DNA of 64,000 nt from Symbiodinium natans (Eukaryota; Sar; Dinophyceae; Suessiales; Symbiodiniaceae). The position numbers and the translations under genes are program-made. Positions 44,200-54,942 of this stretch are shown here, one piece after another (within the stretch, counting starts at the first letter, position 1; the number at the start of each line of letters is the position of its first letter). The notes beneath the pieces were generated by a model. That model saw nothing but the letters and a program-made list of their open reading frames with translations, had not been told where the DNA came from and did not search any database. The DNA is taken from positions 374,001 to 438,000 of the forward strand of contig CAJNDS010001224.1 in NCBI GenBank assembly GCA_905221605.1, written 5' to 3'.

Positions 44200-45126
44200 C
44201 CAGTAACAGAGTTCGAAGAGTTCAGCGGGAAGGTGAAAGCAAGAGTTCGTATCAGGTGCATCCACACACGCAGCATTTCAGCGCGCAGGTTTCTGTGGGC
44301 TGCGGAGTTTCGTATAAACTGCCTTTTGGCCCCAAACCCATGTCCTTGGCGAGTCCTGTGGAGAAAGTCCCGGCTGGGCACTGCGTTGGGCGGGTGCTGC
44401 CCTCGGCTTGCGGATTTCAGGGCCTAAGGCTGTATGGGAAACCCTCAGGCCTAAACCCTAAACTCTAAACTCTAATTCCTAAACCCAAGGTCTCAGGGAG
44501 ACCTGGGCCAAGAGAACCTTTCGAGCATGCTGCAAGCCCTCATGTTACGAGGAAGGCCCTAGAGATTGGGGAATGTCCATAACCCAGGTAAGAATATGTG
44601 CAACCTGACTCTAGTCATATCTCTGCCCCTCGTTACAACCCTTTGGATAGGAATTGAATGCATCCTTAACCATATAAACTCCATAGGGGCCCTGAATACA
44701 GGGCAGGGAAGGACAAAGGCACACAGGGTTCGTGCGGTTTGTATAGTGTGTGTGTGTGTGTGCATTCAGCGGGTGTGGAGGCGCAAAAGGTTTAGCAAAA
44801 AACACGTCCCCAACTCCTAACACTCCAAACCTTCCCCCTCTACCCTTTGAAGGGCAGGAAAGCCTAAACTAAACCCCAAACCTTTTTGAGCTGCTGACAC
44901 ACATGAAACCCTAAACTTGAACCCGTTTGCTAAACCCTAAACTCTAAACCCGAAACCCTAAACCCTATAGCTCTAAACCCTAACCCTGCCATGTTCGAGA
45001 CCCCCAGGGGCAGTAACACAGAAGGCCGCGGATGGACAGGCCGCGCAGTCCGTGTCCCCTACCTCAGCGGTGTTCAAAGCTGTCAGACTGAAACCGAGGG
45101 GTTTAAGGGTTTCGGGTTTAGGGAAA

Positions 45127-45250
45127 CTACTATTTGGGTCAGAATCCCAAAAGAAAAAATGAAAAAAACAAAAAAAAACAATCCCCATAATAATTACGCT
45201 TCTAAGGAAGAATATTTCTGTGTTTTTGGGGGGTTCTTAAGCAACTACTA
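45127..45250. mobile_element. Palindromic element B6
   Basis: CTACTATTTGGGTCAGAATC pairs with GGGTTCTTAAGCAACTACTA. GAAAC flanks both ends, possibly a short target duplication. Confidence 0.7.
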
Positions 45251-45387
45251 GGAGAAACCCAGAGATTTAGGGTTTAGCGTTTAGGGGTCCGGGTTTAAAG
45301 GTTTAGGGCCCAATATAGCCCCCCTAATCCAGAAACATACCCTTAGAAGCCCTAAAACTTTAAGGGCATTACAGAGGGCCCTACTTG

Positions 45388-45488
45388 GAGGCTCATGGGT
45401 AGTTGGAGTAGGGTTGTAAGTATGGCAACTCTACTTCTAGCCCCACATAGGACACTCATAACACTACTTAAACTTACCCATGAACCTC
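45388..45488. mobile_element. Palindromic element, GGAGG..CATGGGTAG family
   Basis: CTTGGAGGCTCATGGGTAGT mirrors ACTTACCCATGAACCTCC, and the inner parts carry TAAGTATGGCAACTCTACTT. Confidence 0.7.
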
Positions 45489-46068
45489 CGCCCTAAACCA
45501 TAAACCCTTAACCCGACCCTAAACCCTAAACCCTAAATCCACTCTGAGGATCGCCAGATACTGTAATGTCCACCCAGTCCGCGGGCAGGAAGGTGCCAGG
45601 ATAGGAGCCTCAGAACCCCAAAGAGCCCTTGGTTTAGGGTTCAGGGTTTAGGGTTTTAGGGTTTTAGGGTTTAGGGTTCAGGGTTTTGTAGGGTTTAGGG
45701 TTTAAGGAAATACATCACAAACCAGAACAAGGATCCCTCTTGTTAAGGCTGAACCCTGAACTACGGGGTCTTGGGCTCTTAGGTTCCGTCTTGTGGTGCA
45801 GCTTTTAACTTTTTGACGGTTTAGGGCTTCTGGTTTAAGAGGGTTTTGCTTGGGCCCTGAACCCTAAACTCTAAACCCTAAAGGCTAAACCCTAACAGAT
45901 TTTCGGGCTTGGGGTTTAGGGTTTATAGGGTTTAGGGCTACTATAGGCCTAATCTGTCCATATGCCCTGTAGCTGAGGAATGTACCGGTAGCTAAGGAAG
46001 GGACCTGAAAAATTCTATATTGGGGATATAGGGCCCACAGAACTTTGAAACAAACATGCCAAATTAAC

Positions 46069-46142
46069 CCCAGGAAGCCATTTCCTGCCAGGCCGGTCGT
46101 GTTGCCGTAGCTGCCGGGCGGGCATTCCATGGGGTGCACCTT
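46069..46142 (-). CDS. Cysteine-rich exon with CPPGSYGNTTGL (ephrin-receptor-like repeat)
   Basis: Between GGCAAG (AG at 46143-46144) and CTGGG|GTTAAT the minus strand reads KVHPMECPPGSYGNTTGLAG then NGFLG. C-P-P-G-S-Y matches the core of GCC2_GCC3 / ephrin-receptor-like cysteine repeats found in secreted and cell-surface proteins. The remaining cysteines would lie in neighbouring exons. Confidence 0.5.
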
Positions 46143-46207
46143 CTTGCCGGGCTTTCGTTTCAGATGAGTGCTTCAGGTCGTGATCAGGGTTTGGGCGCTT
46201 GCAGGGT

Positions 46208-46268
46208 CCAGGGCGAGAACCCTAAACCCTAAACCCTAAACCCTAAACCCTAAACCCTAAACCCTAAA
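46208..46268. repeat. CCCTAAA array upstream of the 46.1-kb exon
   Basis: Eight or nine perfect units. A TTTAGGG array of opposite orientation is at 46617-46670. Confidence 0.9.
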
Positions 46269-47346
46269 CAGCTCGAAGTGAGGACCCCCTATATACTTGT
46301 CAAGACCCAAGAGTAACCCAGGAATAGCCAGGGTACCCTGTTTGAAAATTTAAAGGGGGCAGAAGGAGACAATGGTCACTCGTCCATTTTTTTTTTGGGG
46401 GGGGGTTCCGACTATATGGAGCAGCCTTCTTGAGGTTCATATACTAGTAAGGATTATAGTATCTGTGTTGTTTGGAGGTTATAGAAGAGCAACCCGACTT
46501 GGGGGAGATGCCCAAAACCCTAAAGGCCCTAGAAAGAATGTGCAAGCCGATGTCTGAATGCAGACTTTGCCAGCTCGAGACCGCTCGCACTCGTGCTCGC
46601 TTTGACGGGTTTAGGCTTAGGGTTTAGGGTTTAGGGTTTAGGGTTTAGGGTTTAGGGTTTAGGGTTCAGGTTTTAGGGCCTAGGGGTCCCCAACAAGGGA
46701 CCCTAAATAAGGAGCTTTGGGTTTATGTTACATGAGCAAACCTACCGTGCAAACCTGAACTTAAGGTGAATTGTACATCGCCGGTGCGGCGGAGACATTC
46801 AACCACCCGAACAAAAGATATATTCTATTCCTAAACCCTAGACCCTAGACCCCTAAACCCTGTTAGACCCAAGAGTAACCTAGTAATAAGAAGGGCGCCC
46901 TGTGGCTTAAAGGGGCTTATAAGGGATCCTAAAACCCTAGAACAGCGGAACAGGGGCCTACTCTGGGTCCCAGATTCTGTATGGGTGGGGTCCTAGTGTG
47001 CTAGGAGTCTATGGGGGAAGCGGGGTTAATCTTCAGGATTTAGGGTTTGAGTCGAGGGTTTACGGCTTAGGGTCTAGGGATTAGGGCTTAGGGTTTAAGG
47101 TGGTCTTGTGCACTGGCGACTCTGGGCGGTGGGTCGAACCTTGTCCTACCTGAATGCGACACTCTCGCAATGTCACGGAAAGTTCAGGGCAGAAAGAAAC
47201 AAGCATGAGCCGAAAGTTCTGTGGAGCTGCCTCAGGGACTCTGGCCGAAGAAAGCCTTAAGCCCCAAACCCTGTACCCGCATGTCGAAAGTAACCCTCAA
47301 CCCCTGGACCCTAAACCCTAAACCCTAAACCCTAAACCCTAAACCC

Positions 47347-47673
47347 TAATCCGAGCATCTGATTCATTAATACCCCACATTTAAAGAATTTTTTTTGGCC
47401 GGAAGCCCGCCGGAAGACTACTTTCCATTAGGGTGGATTTCGTATGGGACAAACCCCCCACATTTAAAGGATTTTTTTTGGGGGGGGTTCAAAAATCTGT
47501 CGGCAGGCTTCTTGTTTTGCTTGCGGAGACGCAAAGCTACAGCACCTCAGGGATCTGCAGCCTATTGTTTTTAATAGAGAATCAATACAGGGCCACGGTC
47601 CAACTATTGCGGAACCCTGCATTCCTTAGTGTGGGGGGGGGGGGGCCCACCCACTAATCAGATGCTCGGATTA
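47347..47673. mobile_element. 323-bp TIR element with TA target duplication, inserted inside a CCCTAAA array
   Basis: A 16-bp terminal inverted repeat (ATCCGAGCATCTGATT at 47349-47364 and its complement at 47656-47671) is flanked by TA on both sides (47347-47348, 47672-47673). Removing the element and one TA joins the flanks as an uninterrupted CCCTAAA array in register. Inside are two copies of a CCCCACATTTAAAG motif with T-runs, and no transposase. TA targets are typical of Tc1/mariner-like elements and MITEs. Confidence 0.9.
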
Positions 47674-47690
47674 AACCCTAAACCCTAAAC

Positions 47691-47770
47691 CCCCTTGAGA
47701 GAAGCTGCCGTGCCAAGCTGGCAGTAGTGGCCCACCGTGCAGTTACTGCAGTCCTCGCAGGGAATGAGGG
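47691..47770 (-). CDS. Cysteine-rich exon ending at a telomeric array
   Basis: After CCTCTCAG (AG at 47771-47772) the minus strand reads LIPCEDCSNCTVGHYCQLGT then AASLKG. C-x2-C-x2-C-x5-C resembles TNFR or GCC2-type cysteine modules. The next bases are GTTTAGGGTTTA, so the first in-phase donor is the GT of the TTTAGGG array, 19 bp before the TIR element. Confidence 0.5.
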
Positions 47771-48633
47771 CTGAGAGGTGCAAGGTCCCAGAGACCCGTG
47801 GGCTACCGAGACCACAAGGCCCAAAGAGCCCTACCCATACGTAAGTTTAGGGTTTAGGGTTTAGGGTTCAGGGTTTAGGGTTTAGGGTTTAATTAGGGCT
47901 CAGGGTTCAGGGTTCAGGGTTTAGATGGAAAATCCTTCATCAAGGGGCATGGTAGAGATAAGTGGTGTTGGACTCTCTGGGCTTAGGGATCTTTATGGTC
48001 TAGGGCTGGGCTACAGGGCGTTCAGGTCGTTGCCCTCTGCTCCCGTTCAACCCTAAACCCTAAACCCTAAACCCAAAACCCTAAACCCTAAACCCTGCTT
48101 GTTTCATCCTAGTGGCCATTGCGCGGCTGGTCGACCCAACCCCTCGGCACCGAAGGTTTCAAGCCTAAACCCTTCTGACCCTCTTTGAACCTGGAAACTG
48201 CTTCATGCCAGGATTCTGCTGAGTACCCTAAACCCTAAACCATAAACCCTAAACCCTAAACCCTAAACCCTAAACTCTAAACCCTAAACCCTAAACCCTA
48301 AACCTGGGCACCCTAACAGCCCCCCGAACGGCCCCCAAACAAAAAAAACACTGAAAGTAAGATCCCCGCCCCCAAGCCTTCAAATTCTGCGCCTCCGGTA
48401 CTTACAGTGCCAGGGTCCCTTAACTTGAGAGGAAGTCATAAGGACCCTACGTATGCTGTGCTACGAAAATTTATGCCTTGGGTTGCAAATCCGGACCCCT
48501 CCCTCTAATCTCTCTCTCTCTCTCTCCCTCCCCTCCCGCTCCCTTTCAAACTGAATAATTTCGGCGTTCCAGCATGTTGGGTTTCGGAACTTGTGGTGGA
48601 ATATGAGGTGCGTGTATGGCAATGGACAAGGAC

Positions 48634-48700
48634 AGCCCCGACCCGTCCGTGTCGGACGTCATCCCAGCAAAGGACACGAAAGTGCCGGGAGCGCACGGCA
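48634..48700 (-). CDS. Cysteine-rich candidate exon with CAPGTF
   Basis: After GCACCCAG (AG at 48701-48702) the minus strand reads PCAPGTFVSFAGMTSDTDGS then GL, with a GT at 48632-48633. C-x-P-G-T-F fits the same cysteine-repeat family as the exons at 46.1 and 52.5 kb. The donor is uncertain because several GTs occur. Confidence 0.4.
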
Positions 48701-48754
48701 CTGGGTGCCCAGTGGCCTCACCAGAAGCCCCAGCCAGCTGTGTTTTTGGGGTGT

Positions 48755-49280
48755 AGGGTTTAGGAATCACTCAAAATCACGCACTGTTGCTAGTTACTGT
48801 GTTATTGTTGCTATTATCATGGTCGTTATGGTTATATAATAGCTTTATAACAGGTTTACACTATGACCTTGTTTGTATGAGTATACCATTGTATGATGAC
48901 ATCATTGCAATAATTCTTTTTGTTAGGGCAGTTATTGAATTGCGAAAGTATTATATTCATATGCTCAGTTATTAATCATACAGCAGTATAATCTTATCTT
49001 ATGTTCTTATCACATTAGAAGATGAGTATTTCTACCATTGTTGTATGGTTATACTGTTACATGATGATATGTTGTGCGATTGTATGCTTACATAAGCAAA
49101 CCAAGCAGACCTTACAATTCTTTCTTAATGTGTTAAATGCATTAAGGTACTGTCGTACTATATCATTAAAATACTTAGTATATAGCATCTTCTTGTTTTG
49201 CTATGATTGTTTTTATGCTACTACCACATTACACTATGAACATTTTTCGATGGTGACATTTTAACTACATGAATATGCCG
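48755..49280. other. AT-rich island of different composition
   Basis: About 500 bp is strongly AT-rich, unlike its GC-balanced neighbours, without heptamer arrays. Similar phrases recur within it (TTGTATGATGACA; TTACATGATGATA). Hydrophobic ORFs on the plus strand (62 and 80 aa) reflect composition. It could be organelle-derived DNA or a decayed AT-rich element; neither is shown. Confidence 0.5.
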
Positions 49281-49824
49281 TTTCTTCTTATGCCGTTACA
49301 TTCTTCTAGCAGCTGGCTCTGAACTGTTGTGGCTGACTGATCGCATCTACACGCGCTTGCCGTAGGCCTCGCGGTCTTGGGGAGACGTGGGCGACTCACC
49401 GTGTGAATGCTTGGAGGGTCATGTGGGTAGTTACAAGTGCAGCCATGAGTATGGCCACTATACTTCGGACCCATAGAAAACGCATATGTACCCGAGTACA
49501 AATGCTTGGGGCTGTCTCTGTCCCCGGTAGATCCATGGGGAGAGAGCCAAAAGGGTCGCTTCAACAGAGACAGCGCCGGAAAATCCCTCAAATCCCAAAT
49601 CCCAGGACCTTTCGATTCCCAATCCTGAACCCAGAACCATCTGAAAAAAAAACCAACCAAAACTCCACACCGGCGATGCAAGACTGCCATGAGCACCCGT
49701 GGCCTAAGGAGCCAACAGCATGAGAACCCTATAAATCCTATAAACCCTATAAACCCTATAAACCCTCAAAACACTAAAAAAAACACTAAAAAAACACTAA
49801 AAGCCCTAAACCCTAAACTCAAGC

Positions 49825-49926
49825 CTGCGCAGAATAGAAGGCAAGGGGCCGCAGGGCAGAAGTGCCCAGCAGGACAAAGGCTGCAGTCCCCGGTGTTGGA
49901 AGATCCCGACGTGATGGAGTAGGTAC
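49825..49926 (-). CDS. Cysteine-rich exon with CSLCPAGHFC
   Basis: After CCCTAG (AG at 49927-49928) the minus strand reads TYSITSGSSNTGDCSLCPAG then HFCPAAPCLLFCA. C-x2-C-P-A-G-x-F-C is the hallmark of the GCC2_GCC3-like repeats also seen at 46.1, 48.7 and 52.5 kb. A GC donor (GCAG|GCTTGAG) is the best exit; otherwise a GT follows 5 nt later. Confidence 0.5.
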
Positions 49927-51645
49927 CTAGGGTTTAGGGTTTAGCTGGTGGCCCAAACAAAGAGGCCCTATAAAGCTCCTTAATGAGGGAATTGAATAGG
50001 GCTTTTTTGTTGGGGTCTATAGGGTTTAAGGTGTAGGGCCCAATATACCCCTCAAATTCGAAACATTCCTTGAATCATACTAAGGACCCCTTCAGAGTAA
50101 ATGGCATATGTTTGAAGGGATTTTACGGATTCTTTGGGTAAACTCATGGGGTTCGTAGGGCACCTGTGCCCCTAAGGGAACTGGGTGTTCTTGTTTTGTG
50201 CCTCCCGCACAACACAGACCCGTTTAATTAGGGTTTGGGGTTTAAGGTTTAGGGTTTAGGGTTTGGGGTTTAGGGTTTGGGGTTTAGGGTACCCTATCCA
50301 GGCGCCCAGTTTTTTGTGGTCACTCGGTCCTTTCTCTCCAGCTTCTCTTCAAAGCTTCGACTACCAACTGCTCACCGCTACTTCACCCTGACTCTCGGCA
50401 CTGTACTCCACCTTGAAGTGCGGAAAGCACAACCATCGCCGCATCATTGCGTGTCTCGTGGCGATGCATTCACAGCTGCACAAAAAGCAAACGGGCGCCG
50501 GCAGAGCCATGTGTTTAAAACAAAAGAACATATACCCTCAACCCCAAACATCCCTAAATCCAAAAAAAACCCTAAACCCTCAACCCTAAACATCCCTAAA
50601 TCCTAATTAAAACCTTAAACCCTAAAAATCCCCAAAAAACCGTGGCAAGCCAGCAAACATGTAAGCGACAAAGGGATCCAGGGAGCTTCCCTTTCCGAAA
50701 AAGCTCCAGCACGCACCCAGCAACTCGCAAGGCGCACCAAGAAATCTGAGGGTTTAGTGTTTGCAAAATTTGTGGTTTGGAGTTTAGGGCATAGGGTCTA
50801 GGGGTTCGTTTTGGGAGGGAGGGGGGGTTGAGGGTTACGATTAACTATAGCCCCAGACCAAACACTCCCATCACCTGAACATGCAGCAAAGGAACCGGCC
50901 GGGCAGCCCACGCAAAGAGTCGACCCAGCCTCACCTCAAGAGAACACAAGTAGGGCCCCCCCTTACTATACCAACTTTCGCTCGGCGAGTTCTGACCTAC
51001 AACATATAGCTTATGACCCCATTTTTTATGCCCTTATCATCCTACTTATATCTAGCTGGGGCCCCTACTTGCAGGAAGCCCATTTTTTGCCCTTGTAATC
51101 CACTTGCAGGGACGGCTCTGCTGTCTAAGGCTCTGAACCCCTACCCTCACGCAAGGCGCGCAAGGGCGCAGAGCTCTGAAGTTTGTTTTGGACCCTGTCT
51201 GGCTGGTCCCAACCCTGAACTCCCTATTTCCCTAACCCTAAACCCTAAACCCTCAACCCTAAAGGAAATGTGAGGGTTCCTTGGCTTATATTGGGCTTCG
51301 GCCTTTTTCCATGGGGGTTGGATCTAAACTGCGGGCCCGTGTTGAGACCCTAAGCACACATATAATAACCAATGCCCCTCAATTAAGGAAAGGAGCATTC
51401 CTCAAACACACAAGAAGATTCTTTGCATGTTTTAAGGACCGTTCCTTAAAGGCAAGAGGATTTCTTATGCGGTTTAAGGAATATTCTGAATTTATAAGGG
51501 GTGTTGGATTCTCTGGGAACATAGCATTTCGATTGGGGTTTCTGCTTGCGAGGGCGAGGGGGAAGACGAAAACCTGCTTGGAAGCCTGGACCGAAAATCA
51601 AGCCTGGCAAGATCGAGCCCTTGTTTGGAATTGAGTCTTTTGTTT

Positions 51646-51686
51646 TTTCTTTTTTTTTTTTTTTTTTTGGGGGGGGGGGGGGGGGT
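51646..51686. repeat. T-run/G-run junction
   Basis: About 20 T pass directly into about 17 G. Confidence 0.9.
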
Positions 51687-52075
51687 CCAGAGAGTCAGAT
51701 GACACGAAGACAAGTAAGAGCCGAATCACCTCCAGTCACCCTAAACCTTACACCCTAAACGCTAATCCCTCGGAAAACCATGCTAACAAGGATTGTCAAA
51801 TTAGATGCTCCCAAACCCACCTTACCCTAAACCCCCCACCAGGGTTTAGGGTTAGGGCAAGGTGGGTTGTGAGGCTTTTCATCGGGTTTCTAGGGGAGAC
51901 TAAGTGACTTGCAGTCACAATTCGGGTTTAGTTTAGGACCCCACGGACTTACCTAGCTTGCCCTGGGACTCCATGTATCCAAACCATGTAACAACGAAAG
52001 CTCTTAAAGATAAAGCAAATCGCCACCATAAACAATCATGAACACTCATGAAAGATAAACAAATGATCACAATCT

Positions 52076-52174
52076 GGGATGTTCGCCCTTATACTAGCAG
52101 TCCTTCATCGGGATTAGAATAGGGGGTACTATAATCCCTATTGAGGACTGTTAGTATAAGGGGGAACATCCCAA
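52076..52174. mobile_element. Palindromic element A7 with perfect 10-bp target-site duplication
   Basis: It begins GGGATGTTCGCCCTTATAC and ends GGGGGAACATCCCAA. ATCACAATCT precedes it (52066-52075) and follows it (52175-52184). This is the clearest case, with A2, that the family inserts with 9-10 bp duplications. Confidence 0.9.
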
Positions 52175-52452
52175 ATCACAATCTTTACGTGGGTGTTTCC
52201 CAGAACATTTTTTATACCCCAATAGAGTCGAAATCTTTTTTCGGTACCCCCAAAAACGTAGCCCCTATTTTCGGAAACCCCCATTCATGGGTTTCCCTAC
52301 TAATTACCCCCCTCTATGCTACCCCCCTTGGGTTCCCCCCTTATATAAATAAGCTGAATAAGGCCAAGTTATCCCTAAATTGCCTTGATTATGGGGGGAG
52401 GGGGGCAGTAGTAGGGAGCCCATGACCCATGTCCGAGTCGTCTCACTTCAGC

Positions 52453-52540
52453 CAGGGGTGCTATTGAAAAAGCCCGGCGGGCAAAAGTCGCAGTCCTCCA
52501 GCGTGGCGGCGCCGGTGATGTTCTTGAAGCCTCCGGGGCG
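52453..52540 (-). CDS. Cysteine-rich exon with CDFCPPGFF
   Basis: After CTCTTCCCAG (AG at 52541-52542) the minus strand reads RPGGFKNITGAATLEDCDFC then PPGFFNSTP. T-L-E-D-C-x2-C-P-P-G-F-F matches ephrin-receptor-like / GCC2_GCC3 repeats, with N-glycosylation sites (NIT, NST). The donor is unclear: a GC at 52451-52452, or an unseen one. Confidence 0.5.
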
Positions 52541-52680
52541 CTGGGAAGAGGGAGCCGTTTTAGGGTTTGGAGTTCAGGGTTTAGGGTTTAGGGTTTTAGG
52601 GTTTGAGGTTTAGGTTTTAGGGTTTAGCGTTTGGGGTTTGGGATCCTCAAACCCTACCCGCAGGCTCATGGGTAAATATT

Positions 52681-52826
52681 TTGGTCCCCCCAAGACTAGC
52701 AGACCTTAATCGGGATTATCGTTGGAGGGGGTACTATAATCCCTCTTGGGGTTTAGGGTTTAGGGTTTACTGTTTAGGGTTTGGGGTTTAGGGTTGAGGA
52801 CTGTCAGTATAAGGGGAAACATCCCA
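52681..52826. mobile_element. Palindromic element A8 interrupted by a TTTAGGG array
   Basis: The family sequence (compare 52076-52174, which reads ATCCCTATTGAGGACTG) is split after ATCCCTCTTG by 45 bp of TTTAGGG-like repeats (52749-52793). It resumes with TTGAGGACTGTCAGTATAAG. TTG occurs on both sides of the block. Confidence 0.85.
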
Positions 52827-52925
52827 ACCTACAACCCTACTTGGAGGCTCATGGGCAATTGTACAATATTTAGGGTTACCAGCAGAGTTGCCATAATTAT
52901 AACCCTACTTCTAACATGAACCTCC

Positions 52926-53050
52926 ACTACTATTCGTTTAAGAAACCCCCAAACCAAAAAAAAACGATCCCTATATTGCCCTCCAATGTTTTTTTTTTTT
53001 TTTTTTTTTTTTGGGGGGGGGGGGGGGACGGGGTTCTTAAGCATAAAGCA
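52926..53050. mobile_element. Palindromic element B7 with T-run/G-run
   Basis: CTACTATTCGTTTAAGAAAC pairs with GGGGTTCTTAAGCATAAAG. The inner arm is expanded to about 23 T and 15 G. Confidence 0.75.
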
Positions 53051-53251
53051 AAGTCCAAGTACACCCTAGGGTTTCAGGCACAATTTGATGCCACACCCCT
53101 TCATTCAACAATAGGTTCGGTGGCTATGTCGTTCAGCTACTCTCGGAATGAACTAAGGGGCATTGGCCTGCTCTGGTACAACTAAGCAACCTAAACCCTA
53201 AACCCTAAACCCTCAAGACAAAAAACATAGAAAAGAAGGCCAAGCGGCGAC

Positions 53252-53317
53252 CGGCGGGGCACAAGATGCGACGGTTCAGGTTCACCGGGTAGTCCGTGAA
53301 GTTGCCGTAGGGAACTC
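53252..53317 (-). CDS. Candidate exon of the cysteine-rich gene
   Basis: After TGGTCAG (AG at 53318-53319) the minus strand reads VPYGNFTDYPVNLNRRILCP then A before CCGCCG|GTCGCC. CPAG again resembles the core of the cysteine repeats downstream. NFT is a possible N-glycosylation site. Confidence 0.45.
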
Positions 53318-54159
53318 CTGACCACTGTGTCAGCGGGCCATGCTGTTGGGACCTTGAAGTAAACCTTGCCACCTTTGAGGCCGTGAGCGCATTTTCCTTG
53401 CGCCCGGTCCGAAACCCACAGCTTGTGAACACAGTGATCCCTTAGCCAGAAACGTCTGATTCACAGTAGTTTTCCCATGGAACCCGAAAAAACTCGACAA
53501 GAACTCGGGTCGATACCTAGCCCTAAACGTGGAGAACACACCCCAAGAACCCTTCACTAAACCGCGTAAACCCTAAGCCAGTGCGGCAATGCAAAAGAGC
53601 CCCATCACCCCCTCAATTACAGAGTACTCCTTAATTCACCCCTACAAGGAAGGGCCCCTGTTTTCATACCTACTTTTCTTTGGGGACTTTTGAACAATAC
53701 GCTTTGGGTCCTTCATTACTCTGCTTGTTAATTCGAAGGCGAATGTGTAGCTAAGAATCAGATTCGGCACCCAGAGCGGGCAATGAGGCTTCTCAAAGCG
53801 AGTTGGTGACATGCGTGGCTTCAGGGCGTTTGCGTTCAGGTCTTCATGGTTCATGAAGTTTAGGGTTTGAAGGTTACATATACATTCATATGTATACATT
53901 GAGATTAACCCCCCCCCCCCCCCCTAGAGCATGAAACCTAAACCCTAGACCCTAAACCCCAAACCTAAACCCTAAACCCTTTTTTACGGCTAGGACTGCG
54001 GCACTGCCTGCCAGGGACGAAAACCATGCCCTAAACCCTAAACCCTAAACCCTAAACCTAAACCCTAAACCCTAAACCAGCCCAAGATAAAGGAGTCCTG
54101 GGCAATAGGATCCCGGAGGGCAAAGCTGACCTGAGCTGCGATCGCGCGTCTCTGCTTTT

Positions 54160-54338
54160 GAGGTTCATTTGGGTCGTTCTACGTAGGGTTCTTTTTTTTT
54201 AGGGTTGAGGGTTTAGGGTTATAAGTATGGTAACTCTACTTAGGTTAAAGCACGGCTTAGGGTTCTAAGGGTTAAGGGTTGCGAGTATAGAAGCTCTACT
54301 TATAATCCAGTATTTAGGGTACTTCGAAACCTCCAAGT
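54160..54338. mobile_element. Palindromic element, GGAGGTTCAT family, with internal telomeric block
   Basis: GAGGTTCATTTGGGTCGTTC at one end and ACTTCGAAACCTCCAAGTG at the other. TTTAGGGTTGAGGGTTTAGGG sits inside at 54198-54219. Confidence 0.6.
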
Positions 54339-54344
54339 GCTCTT

Positions 54345-54440
54345 CGTCAGCATTGTGGGATGGTCCAGGCTCGACCGTGCCAAACCCCTCGCAAGCCTTT
54401 ACCTCAACCTGGCTCCGCAATCGTTCTCTTGCCACCAGTA
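54345..54440 (-). CDS. Candidate exon, function unknown
   Basis: The minus strand reads LVARERLRSQVEVKACEGFG then TVEPGPSHNADEE, ending near the start of the palindromic element at 54338. Boundaries are approximate. Composition is protein-like. Confidence 0.35.
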
Positions 54441-54637
54441 TTTCAGGGCCTAGGGCTTAAGATTTCGAGTCATTTCCTTGCCGCACCAATGTTTAGGGTT
54501 CAACAACGAGACCAATTGCCACAAAAAGGAGCTTAGGGGTGTCATCCATGTGCAGACAGCTTGGCTTTAGGGTAGCTGTAAACTCGATTTTTAGCTGCCT
54601 TATTAAGAAACCCAATAAACCCAAAAAGGCTAAGGAT

Positions 54638-54853
54638 CTAAAGTCACAGTAAAGCACCATTGGGTCGCCCAATAACCGTATTATGATAAGGGCACCCTTT
54701 TTGGGGTTGGTTATTTAGGGAACCCGGAACCCAAAAAAACGGGTAAAGGGCACCATCGGGCTACCAAGAACCCTAAACCCTAAACCCTAAACCCTAAACC
54801 CTAAACCCTACACCCTAAACCCCCATAAACCCTAAAGTCACAGTAAAGCACCA
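54638..54853. mobile_element. TAGCCCAGTA-family element plus CCCTAAA array, flanked by a perfect 22-bp direct repeat
   Basis: The 22-bp sequence ending CACAGTAAAGCACCA occurs at 54638-54659 and 54832-54853. Between them are element C3 (54660-54768) and a CCCTAAA array (54769-54831). The first 5 bp of the right copy could equally be array sequence, leaving at least 17 bp of true duplication. Confidence 0.9.
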
Positions 54854-54942
54854 CAGAGGCAGGTGGCAGGAGTCGACGGGCAGATTTGGCGGATAGGGCA
54901 GCCAATACGTGCCCGGAGGGCCTGGAAGTGGGCTCACTGGTG

